Part shown: positions 27,855 to 34,491 of the stretch, piece after piece
How the letters are laid out: each line of letters starts with the position of its first letter
Numbering within the stretch: the first letter of the stretch is position 1
NCBI GenBank assembly: GCA_902609185.1
Contig: CACLQX010000006.1
Location: forward strand, 1 to 34,491
Direction of reading: 5' to 3'
Source: an uncultured Bacteroidota bacterium
GTDB taxonomy: Bacteria; Bacteroidota; Bacteroidia; Flavobacteriales; Flavobacteriaceae
Length of the DNA stretch: 34,491 bases
Program-made: the position numbers and the translations under genes
Notes under the pieces: generated by a model
The model's database searches: none
What the model saw: the letters and a program-made list of their open reading frames with translations, nothing else
What the model was told of the DNA's origin: nothing

Positions 27855-28866
27855 TTATTTTAACCTCAAATATTTTATCCCACTTTTTTCCAGTAACAAA
27901 AAAACTATTTCTCTTTTTATTATACGCAATTCCATTTAGCACATCTAATTCAGGGTGTTTTTTTACTTTATTTCTTAAACCATCAAAGTTTATTAAGCCT
28001 ATTACTTTACCAGTATTCTTGTCAATCACCAAAACAACGTCTTTATTTGATTGGTATGTATTTGCGTAAATTAAATTATCAACAACCTCTAATTCATTAA
28101 TGTTCTTGATTTTTTTTGTTTCTGTAACAATTTCAATAGAGTCAATTTCAAGAAAGGTTTCAGGATCAATGATTCTTATTTTAGATGAGCCATCAGAGAG
28201 ATATAGAAACTCACTATCATTAGCTAATCCCCATCCTTCAATATTTTTATCATAATTAAATGAGTTAATTAGATCTAGACTATTTGGATCATAAATGAAA
28301 CCAATTTTATTTTTCCATGTTAATTGAAGGACATTGTCATTAATAACAGTTAAGCCTTCGCCAAAATATTTATCATCTAAATATTTTTCCACAACAACTT
28401 TATTATTAAAGAGATCTATTTTTTTAATAGCTGAATAACCATTTAAACCAGTACTTTCAAATAAAAATTCTTTGTAGAATTCCAACCCTTGGGTATAGGA
28501 AGATATGTCATGGGGATATTCGTTAAGTATTTCATATTTATATATAATTGGCTTAGTATCACTATATATGTCAATGTTTTTTTTTGTTGTTAATGTTAAA
28601 TCGTCAACATTTAATTGAGCTTTGATTGTATTAGTTCCAAGTTTTGAATTAGACAATAAAATATTTTCATTTATCTCCTTGTCATTGAAATAGTATTTAA
28701 TGTTGGCATTATCAATATTAATATCATTTAATTCACATGAAAGGGATAGTTGAGAATTTTTAGTATAAATTACATCAGTAGAGCTTATACTTAATGTTAA
28801 AATATCATTAGATTTTTGATTACATGAAAAAATAAAAACTAATATGAATAAAATATGTTTCATCAT
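27844..28866 (-). CDS. glutaminyl-peptide cyclotransferase, lipoprotein (glutamine cyclotransferase family)
   Basis: This 340-residue secreted lipoprotein has the N-terminus [17 protein letters not shown], a short hydrophobic signal ending at a lipobox cysteine (C15). Residues about 20-100 form a beta-rich, low-complexity domain without recognised function. From about 110 the five-bladed propeller of the plant-type glutaminyl cyclases appears: [119 protein letters not shown] and [30 protein letters not shown]. Such enzymes turn N-terminal Gln of exported proteins to pyroglutamate. It is anchored probably in the periplasm or outer membrane. It overlaps glyA by 11 bases at the 3' end. Confidence 0.88.
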   Translation of the reverse strand: MMKHILFILVFIFSCNQKSNDILTLSISSTDVIYTKNSQLSLSCELNDINIDNANIKYYFNDKEINENILLSNSKLGTNTIKAQLNVDDLTLTTKKNIDIYSDTKPIIYKYEILNEYPHDISSYTQGLEFYKEFLFESTGLNGYSAIKKIDLFNNKVVVEKYLDDKYFGEGLTVINDNVLQLTWKNKIGFIYDPNSLDLINSFNYDKNIEGWGLANDSEFLYLSDGSSKIRIIDPETFLEIDSIEIVTETKKIKNINELEVVDNLIYANTYQSNKDVVLVIDKNTGKVIGLINFDGLRNKVKKHPELDVLNGIAYNKKRNSFFVTGKKWDKIFEVKIIKE

Positions 28867-28889
28867 TTAATCATTAAAATTAAATATTA

Positions 28890-28920
28890 TTAAACATTTA
28901 TTAAAACATACTTATATTTG
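28890..28920 (+). promoter_or_regulatory. promoter of the SRP RNA gene
   Basis: TATATTTG (28913-28920) is an exact TAnnTTTG -7 box. TTA (28890-28892), one mismatch from TTG, is 20 bases upstream. The box ends four bases before the first G of the SRP RNA, which is where transcription should start, so this is the best-supported promoter in the window and gives a spacing reference for the others. Confidence 0.7.
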
Positions 28921-28924
28921 TTTT

Positions 28925-29026
28925 GGGCAGGCCTTATGCAACCAGCTCCTATTTAATCCCCCAGGGTGGGAACACAGCAAGGGTAGATGGTCGTAGCGGT
29001 GTGATATAAGTTACTTGCCCTTTTTT
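28925..29026 (+). ncRNA. ffs: signal recognition particle RNA (4.5S type)
   Basis: The RNA of about 96 bases (28925-29020) plus a T6 run is recognised by its universal domain IV, CAGGGTGGGAACACAGCAAGGGTA: a GGAA tetraloop closed by GTG/CAC, with the asymmetric internal loop containing AGCA that binds Ffh. The ends pair (GGGCAG with TTGCCC), and CTTAT pairs with ATAAG further in, giving the long hairpin. It lacks an Alu domain, so it is the short bacterial form. TTGCCC followed by TTTTTT also acts as a terminator. The T-run ends one base before the start codon of the SDR gene. Confidence 0.95.
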
Positions 29027-29027
29027 A

Positions 29028-29834
29028 ATGAAAAAAGTAATCATTATCACAGGTGCCTCATCAGGAATAGGGAAATCAATAGGAAACTACTTAACAGAGA
29101 AGGGGCACATTGTTTATGGTACTAGTAGGAAACCAGAAAAATACCCTAAGTCAGAGTTTACACTAGTCAAATCTGATATTAATAAAAAAAGTGATATTCT
29201 AGATTTAGTGAATTATGTTACAGCAAATGAAGGTAAAATAGATGTTTTAATTAACAATGCTGGTGTCGGATATACAGGACCTGTTGAAGAGTCTAGAATT
29301 GAGGATATAGAATCACTCTTCAGTACAAATTTTTTTGGACCAATCGAAATGATAAAAAACACATTACCTGTAATGAGAAAAAATAATAGTGGATTAATTA
29401 TTAATATAACATCAATTGCTGGATATATAGGTTTACCATTTAGAGGTATTTTTTGTGCATCCAAAAGTGCGCTTGAGATATTAACTGAATCATTAAGGTC
29501 AGAAATAAAAGATTATGGAATAAAGGTTGTAAATGTTGCTCCTGGGGATGTTAAAACAGATGTTGTTTCAAGAAGAATAGATTCATTTAATGATAAAAAT
29601 TCTATCTATTTTAAAAAATATTACAAAACATGGAAAAGCATGAATGAAGATGTTGAGGTAGGAGGTATAGATCCTTTAAAAGTTTCAAAATTAGTTCTTA
29701 GAATTATAAATAAAAATAACCCTAAAATTCATTATATCGTTGGTAAACCATTGCAAAAATTTTCAATAGTTTTGAAGAAGGTTTTACCAGATTTAGTTTT
29801 CGAAAAAATCTTGAACAAGTTTAATAAATTGTAA
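29028..29834 (+). CDS. short-chain dehydrogenase/reductase with catalytic Tyr replaced by Phe
   Basis: This 268-residue classical SDR has the cofactor motif IITGASSGIGKSIGN (residues 6-20), DVLINNAGVGYTGP with NNAG, the conserved Asn (N111) in IKNTLP, and the active-site Ser in INITSIAGYIG (S129). The expected YxxxK is IFCASKSALE: K146 is present but position 142 is Phe rather than the catalytic Tyr. VVNVAPGDVKTDV follows as usual. As written it should be impaired as a reductase; a sequence error, a binding role or a shifted mechanism are the alternatives. Substrate is unknown. The ATG at 29028 is fixed by the cofactor motif and lies one base after the SRP RNA T-run. tal follows with no gap. 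Confidence 0.88.
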   Translation: MKKVIIITGASSGIGKSIGNYLTEKGHIVYGTSRKPEKYPKSEFTLVKSDINKKSDILDLVNYVTANEGKIDVLINNAGVGYTGPVEESRIEDIESLFSTNFFGPIEMIKNTLPVMRKNNSGLIINITSIAGYIGLPFRGIFCASKSALEILTESLRSEIKDYGIKVVNVAPGDVKTDVVSRRIDSFNDKNSIYFKKYYKTWKSMNEDVEVGGIDPLKVSKLVLRIINKNNPKIHYIVGKPLQKFSIVLKKVLPDLVFEKILNKFNKL

Positions 29835-30494
29835 ATGAAATTTTTTATAGATACTGCTAATTTAAATGAAATTAAAGAAGCTCAAAATTATGGGATTTTA
29901 GATGGTGTAACAACAAATCCTTCCCTTATGGCAAAAGAAAAAATAAAAGGGAAAAAAAATATTACAGAACATTACAAAAAAATATGTTCTTTGGTAAATG
30001 GTGATGTGTCTGCAGAGGTAATATCAACGGATCTTGATGGAATTATAAGTGAAGGGGAAAAACTAAGTCAATTGGATAAAAAAATTGTAGTAAAAGTTCC
30101 TATGATAAAGAATGGAATAAAGGCTATCAAATATTTTTCATCTAAAAATATTAAAACCAATTGTACCCTAATATTTTCACCCGGTCAGGCTCTAATTGCT
30201 GCTAAGGCAGGTGCAACATATGTTTCTCCATTTATTGGTAGATTGGATGATATATCAACTGAGGGTTTAAATATTATTTCTGAAATAAGAAAAATCTATG
30301 ATAATTATAATATAAATACTCAAATTTTAGCAGCCTCCATAAGATCACCAATTCATATAATTAATTGTGCAAAAATTGGTTCAGATGTAATTACATCTCC
30401 CTTAAATTCAATTCTGAAATTATTTGAACATCCTTTAACAGACATTGGATTAAAGAAATTTTTAGATGACCACTTTACATTAAACAAAAAATAA
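29835..30494 (+). CDS. tal: transaldolase, TalC/Fsa-type
   Basis: This 219-residue class I aldolase belongs to the short transaldolase group that also includes fructose-6-phosphate aldolase. MKFFIDTANLNEIKEAQNYGILDGVTTNPSLMAKEK is the hallmark N-terminus, with AEVISTDLDG, the Schiff-base lysine in KIVVKVPMIKNGIKAI, TNCTLIFSPGQALIAAKAGATYVSPFIGRLDDIS and ILAASIRSPIHIINCAKIGSDVITSP. It runs the non-oxidative pentose phosphate pathway, exchanging dihydroxyacetone units between sugar phosphates. The next gene starts three bases after its stop, so it is the middle gene of the operon. Confidence 0.93.
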   Translation: MKFFIDTANLNEIKEAQNYGILDGVTTNPSLMAKEKIKGKKNITEHYKKICSLVNGDVSAEVISTDLDGIISEGEKLSQLDKKIVVKVPMIKNGIKAIKYFSSKNIKTNCTLIFSPGQALIAAKAGATYVSPFIGRLDDISTEGLNIISEIRKIYDNYNINTQILAASIRSPIHIINCAKIGSDVITSPLNSILKLFEHPLTDIGLKKFLDDHFTLNKK

Positions 30495-30497
30495 TTT

Positions 30498-32090
30498 ATG
30501 ATTAGCACCAGCAACTTATCAATCCAATTTGGAAAAAGAATTTTATTTGATGAAGTTAATGTAACCTTCAAAAAAGGTAATTGTTATGGTATAATTGGTG
30601 CAAACGGCGCAGGAAAATCCACTTTTTTGAAGGTTCTATCTGGTGAGATTCAGCCAAATAGTGGTTCTGTTAATATTGAACCAGGAAATAGATTGTCAAT
30701 TCTTGAGCAAAATCAAAATGCTTATGATGATTATACTGTTTTGGACACTACAATTATGGGTAATTCATCATTGTATGAAATTAAAAAAGAAATGGATTTT
30801 CTCTATTCTAAGGAGAATTTTACTGATGAGGATGGAATTAAGGTTGGAGATCTTCAAAATAAGTACGAGGAGATGGATGGATGGAATGCAGATAGTGAAG
30901 CCGCATCTCTACTTTCTCAGTTAGGTGTCGAGGAAAGCCTTCATCATACAAAACTTTCAGAAATAGATTTAAAATTGAAAGTAAGAGTTTTATTAGCTCA
31001 ATCCCTTTTTGGTAATCCGGATATTCTTATAATGGATGAACCTACAAATAATTTGGATTTTGAAACCATAAAATGGCTTCAACATTTCTTATCAAACTAT
31101 GAAAATACTGTTATAGTAGTTTCACATGATAGGTATTTTTTAGACTCAGTTTGTACTCATATTTCCGACATTGACTACGGCAAAATATCACATTACTCTG
31201 GGAATTATACTTTTTGGTATGAATCAAGTCAATTAGCTCTCAAACAAAGAGCGCAACAAAACAAAAAGGCTGAAGAAAAGAAGAAAGAATTAGAAGAATT
31301 TATTGCAAGATTTAGTGCTAACGTCGCTAAATCAAAACAGGCTACATCAAGGAAAAAGATGATTGAAAAATTAAATATTGAAGATATTAAACCTTCATCA
31401 AGAAGATACCCAGGGATAATTTTTGAAATTGAAAGAAGTTTAGGTGATCAGATACTTAATATTGAATCAATGAATACTTCACTAATTAGTAATTTTAATA
31501 CCATTATTAATAATGGTAACAAAGTTATTTTTTACTCAAAAAACCCAAAAATTATTGACTCCTTCTACAGTGAAATTTTATTAAGTAATGAAAAAGTTAA
31601 GTGGGGTACAACAGTCTCTAAATCTTATATCCCTGAAAATTATGATAGTTTTTTTGAAAAAAATTTAAGTTTAGTTGAGTGGTTAAGGCAGTGGTCAAAA
31701 AATGACGAGGAAAGGGAAGAGGTTTATATTAGAGGCTTTCTTGGTAAAATGCTTTTTAGTGGGGAGGAAGCTTTAAAACCATGCACAGTGCTCTCAGGAG
31801 GAGAGAAAGTGAGATGTATGCTATCAAAAATGATGATGGAGAAATCAAATTTTTTAATATTAAATGAACCAACAAATCATTTGGATTTAGAGAGTATTAC
31901 AGCCTTGAATAATTCTCTCATTAACTTTAAAGGAAATATTTTCCTGACTACGCAAGATTTTCAATTTGCGAATTCTGTGGGGAATAGAGTAATCGAAATT
32001 GGAACTAATGGTTATATTGATAAACTAATGACCTTTGGAGAATATTTAAATGATGAGAAAGTAAAAAATCTTAGAGAAAAAATATATTAA
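30498..32090 (+). CDS. ABC-F family ATPase, YbiT-like, with one degenerate ATP site
   Basis: This soluble 530-residue protein has two ABC domains joined by a charged linker (KKAEEKKKELEEFIARFSANVAKSKQATSRKK, about 256-287) and no membrane part, as in ABC-F translation factors that act at the ribosomal E site. Domain 1 has Walker A GANGAGKST (34-42), a replaced signature LSEIDLKLKV, Walker B ILIMDEP (D180/E181) and H-loop H210. Domain 2 has no Walker A (YSKNPKII instead), intact signature LSGGE (432-436), Walker B with Asn for Asp (LILNEP, N456), and Gln at the H-loop (TTQD, Q486). Thus one composite ATP site is complete and the other is lost. Substrate is presumably the ribosome; drug resistance cannot be claimed. 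Confidence 0.9.
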   Translation: MISTSNLSIQFGKRILFDEVNVTFKKGNCYGIIGANGAGKSTFLKVLSGEIQPNSGSVNIEPGNRLSILEQNQNAYDDYTVLDTTIMGNSSLYEIKKEMDFLYSKENFTDEDGIKVGDLQNKYEEMDGWNADSEAASLLSQLGVEESLHHTKLSEIDLKLKVRVLLAQSLFGNPDILIMDEPTNNLDFETIKWLQHFLSNYENTVIVVSHDRYFLDSVCTHISDIDYGKISHYSGNYTFWYESSQLALKQRAQQNKKAEEKKKELEEFIARFSANVAKSKQATSRKKMIEKLNIEDIKPSSRRYPGIIFEIERSLGDQILNIESMNTSLISNFNTIINNGNKVIFYSKNPKIIDSFYSEILLSNEKVKWGTTVSKSYIPENYDSFFEKNLSLVEWLRQWSKNDEEREEVYIRGFLGKMLFSGEEALKPCTVLSGGEKVRCMLSKMMMEKSNFLILNEPTNHLDLESITALNNSLINFKGNIFLTTQDFQFANSVGNRVIEIGTNGYIDKLMTFGEYLNDEKVKNLREKIY

Positions 32091-34480
32091 TCACGCAAAG
32101 TAGCATTAAATTTTTTTTCCATGATAGTCACTATTTTTTTGGAGATTTTTTCAATGTTTTTTTCACCCAATGTCCTTTGACCTGAACTTAATAATACCGA
32201 AATTGAGATTGATTTTTTTGATTTTTCAATTTTACCTTCTTTAAAAACATCAAATAATTTCACTTCTTTAATTAAGTTGTCATTTATTGATAATACACAG
32301 TCTTTAATACTCCTATAACTTACTTCATTATCCAGAATAAAAGAAAAATCTCTTTTAACTACTGGGAATTTTGATATTTGACTAACGTTAAAATAGTTGT
32401 TATTAATATTTTTAAAAAGTTGTGTTGTATCAATAGTAGCACAGAAAATATCTTTTGATATTGATACTTTATTCATTAACGATTTGTCTAAACTTATAAT
32501 TGATGATATCTCTTTATTACCTTTTTTAAAAATAATTCCGTCATCAATAATTTCTTCATCGAAACTTAAATTAAATTTTTCAAAAATATTTAATACAATA
32601 TTTTTTAGATAAAAGAAGTTTGATTTCAATTCTTGATGTAGCCAATTACTGTTGATTAAATATCCAAACATCACAATCGACAATTTATTATTTTGTTCAT
32701 AATTTCCTTTATTGTTATGATAAGTTGAACCAAATTCAAAGAAATTGTTTTTTGTAGATTTTCTATTTATGTTATACTCAATTGTTTTAAGAATACCACT
32801 AACTAATTCTGTTCTCATAACTGAAATATCTTGGCTAATTGAATTAATTAGATTTATTGACATATTATTATTTATGTTATTTTCTTTAACTAAAGAATTA
32901 TTCATTACCTCATTAAAGCCCATATCACAAAGAAAACTTGCTATTAAATTATTATAAAACAATTCTTTTTTTTGATTTTTGATTACGGAAATATTGAGTT
33001 TAGTAGAGGTTTGAATGTTATTATAACCGAATATTCTTAAAACTTCCTCAATTACATCACATTCCCTTGTGACATCATGTCTATAATTAGGGATAGTAAT
33101 TCCTGCACTGGTATCATTTATGGAATTTATTTTAAAGTCTAGTAAATTTAAAATTGATTTTATTTCAACCTTGTCAATATCGACTCCAATAATTTTATTA
33201 AAATTTTCAAAATTTATAGAAATATTTTTTTCTTCAATTTTATTCGGATAATCATCAATAATATTAGAAATAATCTCAACATTATAGTATTCTTTCAACA
33301 ATGAACCTGCTCTTTTTAAAGCATAGTCCGTCATATTAATATCTGCTCCTCTTTCAAATCTATATGATGAATCTGATGATATTCCAGATTTTTTTGAAGA
33401 TTTTCTTATTCCAACAGGATCGAAATAAGCAGATTCTAGAAGAATTGAAGTTGTTTCGTCAGAGATAGAATGATGTAATCCTCCCATAATTCCTGCCAAA
33501 CAAATTGGTTCGTCTGAATCACAAATAAATAGATCATTATTGGAATAATGTTTTGTTTCTTCATCAAGAGTTGTAAACTTTGATTTATCCTTTATTTTCT
33601 TTATTTCAATTTTTGTTGTTTTAATTTTTTCAAAATCGTAGGCATGCAACGGTTGACCTAACTCATGCATTACATAGTTAGTAATATCAACAATATTATT
33701 AATGGGTTTTATACCTAAAGCTGTTAACTTATTGTAAATATCAGGGTGAGAATTTGTAATATTTATATTCTTAATTATTAATCCACAAAACCTTTTACAT
33801 GCAAATGAATCAACTATGTTAATGGTTAAATTTGTATTTATGCCTTGTGTAGTATAATTTGAAATAGACGGTGTAATTAAGTCAATTTTTCTTTTATTTC
33901 TGTGTGAAATAGCAGCTCTTAAATCTCTTGCCACACCGAAATGACTTAATGCATCTGACCTATTTGGTGTAATTCCAATTTCAAAAATTGTATCCTTGTA
34001 TGTTTTAATTTTTTTTGAATAATCACTACCAGTTTTTGGATTACCATTTAATACTATAATGCCTTTGTGTTTGTTACTAAGACCAATCTCTAACTCAGAA
34101 ACAATCATGCCTTCACTTTCAATACCCCTTATCTTTGCTTTTTTGATTTTAATTTTTTCATTTTGATATGTGAATAAAGTGGATCCAACAGGTGCAACAA
34201 CAACATTTTGATTTATATCTACGTTTGGTGCACCACAAATTATCTTCAATTCTTTACTCCCAATATCTACTGTAGTTAACTTTAATTTATCGGCATTTGG
34301 ATGTTTTTCACACTTAATAATTTTTCCAACAATAAGTTGCGTTAAATCTGTATTTGGTTGTGAATTATATTCATGAATTTTTTCCACCTCAAGACCTATA
34401 TCCGTCAATAAATCTGATGTTTCATCGATGGATAGCTTTTGATTTAGAAGTTCTTTTATCCAGTTAAAAGAAATTTTCAT
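32087..34480 (-). CDS. pheT: phenylalanine-tRNA ligase beta subunit
   Basis: This large subunit of the alpha2-beta2 PheRS has 797 residues. The N-terminal tRNA-binding OB fold is VGKIIKCEKHPNADKLKLTTVDIG, followed by the B3/B4 editing region with NRSDALSHFGVARDL and KPINNIVDITNYVMHELGQPLHAYDF, the B5 region YRHDVTRECDVIEEVLRIFGYNNI, and the C-terminal anticodon-binding FDX-ACB domain SKFPVVKRDFSFILDNEVSYRSIKDCV. The track starts at GTG 34483, but the ATG at 34480 right behind it is the better start (MKISFNWIKELL). The alpha subunit pheS is not in the window. Its stop shares TTAA with the convergent ABC-F stop. Confidence 0.97.
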   Translation of the reverse strand: MKISFNWIKELLNQKLSIDETSDLLTDIGLEVEKIHEYNSQPNTDLTQLIVGKIIKCEKHPNADKLKLTTVDIGSKELKIICGAPNVDINQNVVVAPVGSTLFTYQNEKIKIKKAKIRGIESEGMIVSELEIGLSNKHKGIIVLNGNPKTGSDYSKKIKTYKDTIFEIGITPNRSDALSHFGVARDLRAAISHRNKRKIDLITPSISNYTTQGINTNLTINIVDSFACKRFCGLIIKNINITNSHPDIYNKLTALGIKPINNIVDITNYVMHELGQPLHAYDFEKIKTTKIEIKKIKDKSKFTTLDEETKHYSNNDLFICDSDEPICLAGIMGGLHHSISDETTSILLESAYFDPVGIRKSSKKSGISSDSSYRFERGADINMTDYALKRAGSLLKEYYNVEIISNIIDDYPNKIEEKNISINFENFNKIIGVDIDKVEIKSILNLLDFKINSINDTSAGITIPNYRHDVTRECDVIEEVLRIFGYNNIQTSTKLNISVIKNQKKELFYNNLIASFLCDMGFNEVMNNSLVKENNINNNMSINLINSISQDISVMRTELVSGILKTIEYNINRKSTKNNFFEFGSTYHNNKGNYEQNNKLSIVMFGYLINSNWLHQELKSNFFYLKNIVLNIFEKFNLSFDEEIIDDGIIFKKGNKEISSIISLDKSLMNKVSISKDIFCATIDTTQLFKNINNNYFNVSQISKFPVVKRDFSFILDNEVSYRSIKDCVLSINDNLIKEVKLFDVFKEGKIEKSKKSISISVLLSSGQRTLGEKNIEKISKKIVTIMEKKFNATLRD

Positions 34481-34491
34481 CACTCAAATAT

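Noticed and set aside
1-34491. A novel defence, mobile or biosynthetic system
   Set aside because: All genes belong to known core families with expected neighbours. There are no integrases, transposases, direct repeat arrays, toxin-antitoxin pairs, tRNA-flanked insertions or changes in base composition that I can see.

Overview
The window is a gene-dense, strongly AT-rich stretch of bacterial chromosome. It most probably comes from a streamlined marine member of the Bacteroidetes (Flavobacteriia). I infer this from three things. Shine-Dalgarno sites are absent. Several genes are preceded by the Bacteroidetes -7 box TAnnTTTG. The protein set is flavobacterial in type: NhaC antiporter, paired-domain YbiT-like ABC-F, glutaminyl-peptide cyclotransferase lipoprotein, class II ketol-acid reductoisomerase and a short TalC/Fsa-type transaldolase. 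I cannot name the species. No tRNA, rRNA, CRISPR array, insertion sequence, prophage gene or integrase is visible. No gene-free stretch exceeds 300 bases; the longest gap (about 160 bases before 29028) holds the SRP RNA.

Layout. (1) 1-4768: the N-terminal part of ftsK (running off the left edge) is coupled to nhaC on the minus strand; lpdA is divergent on the plus strand and converges on an argE-like deacylase. (2) 4825-9268: a plus-strand operon pabB-tilS-dsbD with overlapping genes. (3) 9276-11398: a minus-strand pair of class 3-like aldehyde dehydrogenase and nitroreductase. (4) 11469-16848: the branched-chain amino acid operon ilvD-ilvB-ilvN-ilvC, preceded by a hairpin plus T-run directly before the first start codon. 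(5) 16910-18493: a GapN-like aldehyde dehydrogenase. (6) 18500-20499: dnaN and a SAM hydroxide adenosyltransferase (DUF62), both minus. (7) 20562-22445: phoH-purC, plus. (8) 22440-25402: a minus operon of Gfo/Idh oxidoreductase, YggS-type PLP protein, DnaQ-like exonuclease and miaA. (9) 25458-28866: pcm, smpB (minus), glyA, and a glutaminyl-peptide cyclotransferase lipoprotein (minus). (10) 28890-32090: the SRP RNA with its promoter, followed immediately by a short-chain dehydrogenase, transaldolase and ABC-F operon. (11) 32087-34480: pheT, minus.

Functionally this is core genome: amino-acid, folate and purine biosynthesis, central carbon enzymes, tRNA modification and charging, trans-translation, ribosome-associated factors, redox and envelope proteins. 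I do not see a mobile, defence or secondary-metabolite system, and I do not claim one. The points most worth a second look are small-scale. They are an ABC-F protein whose second ATP site has lost every key motif; an SDR whose catalytic tyrosine is phenylalanine; an SRP RNA whose terminator ends one base before a start codon; a terminator-like hairpin in the ilvD leader; a perfect 10-bp inverted repeat around the pcm -7 box; several promoters placed as if for leaderless mRNAs; and convergent genes that share their stop codons.
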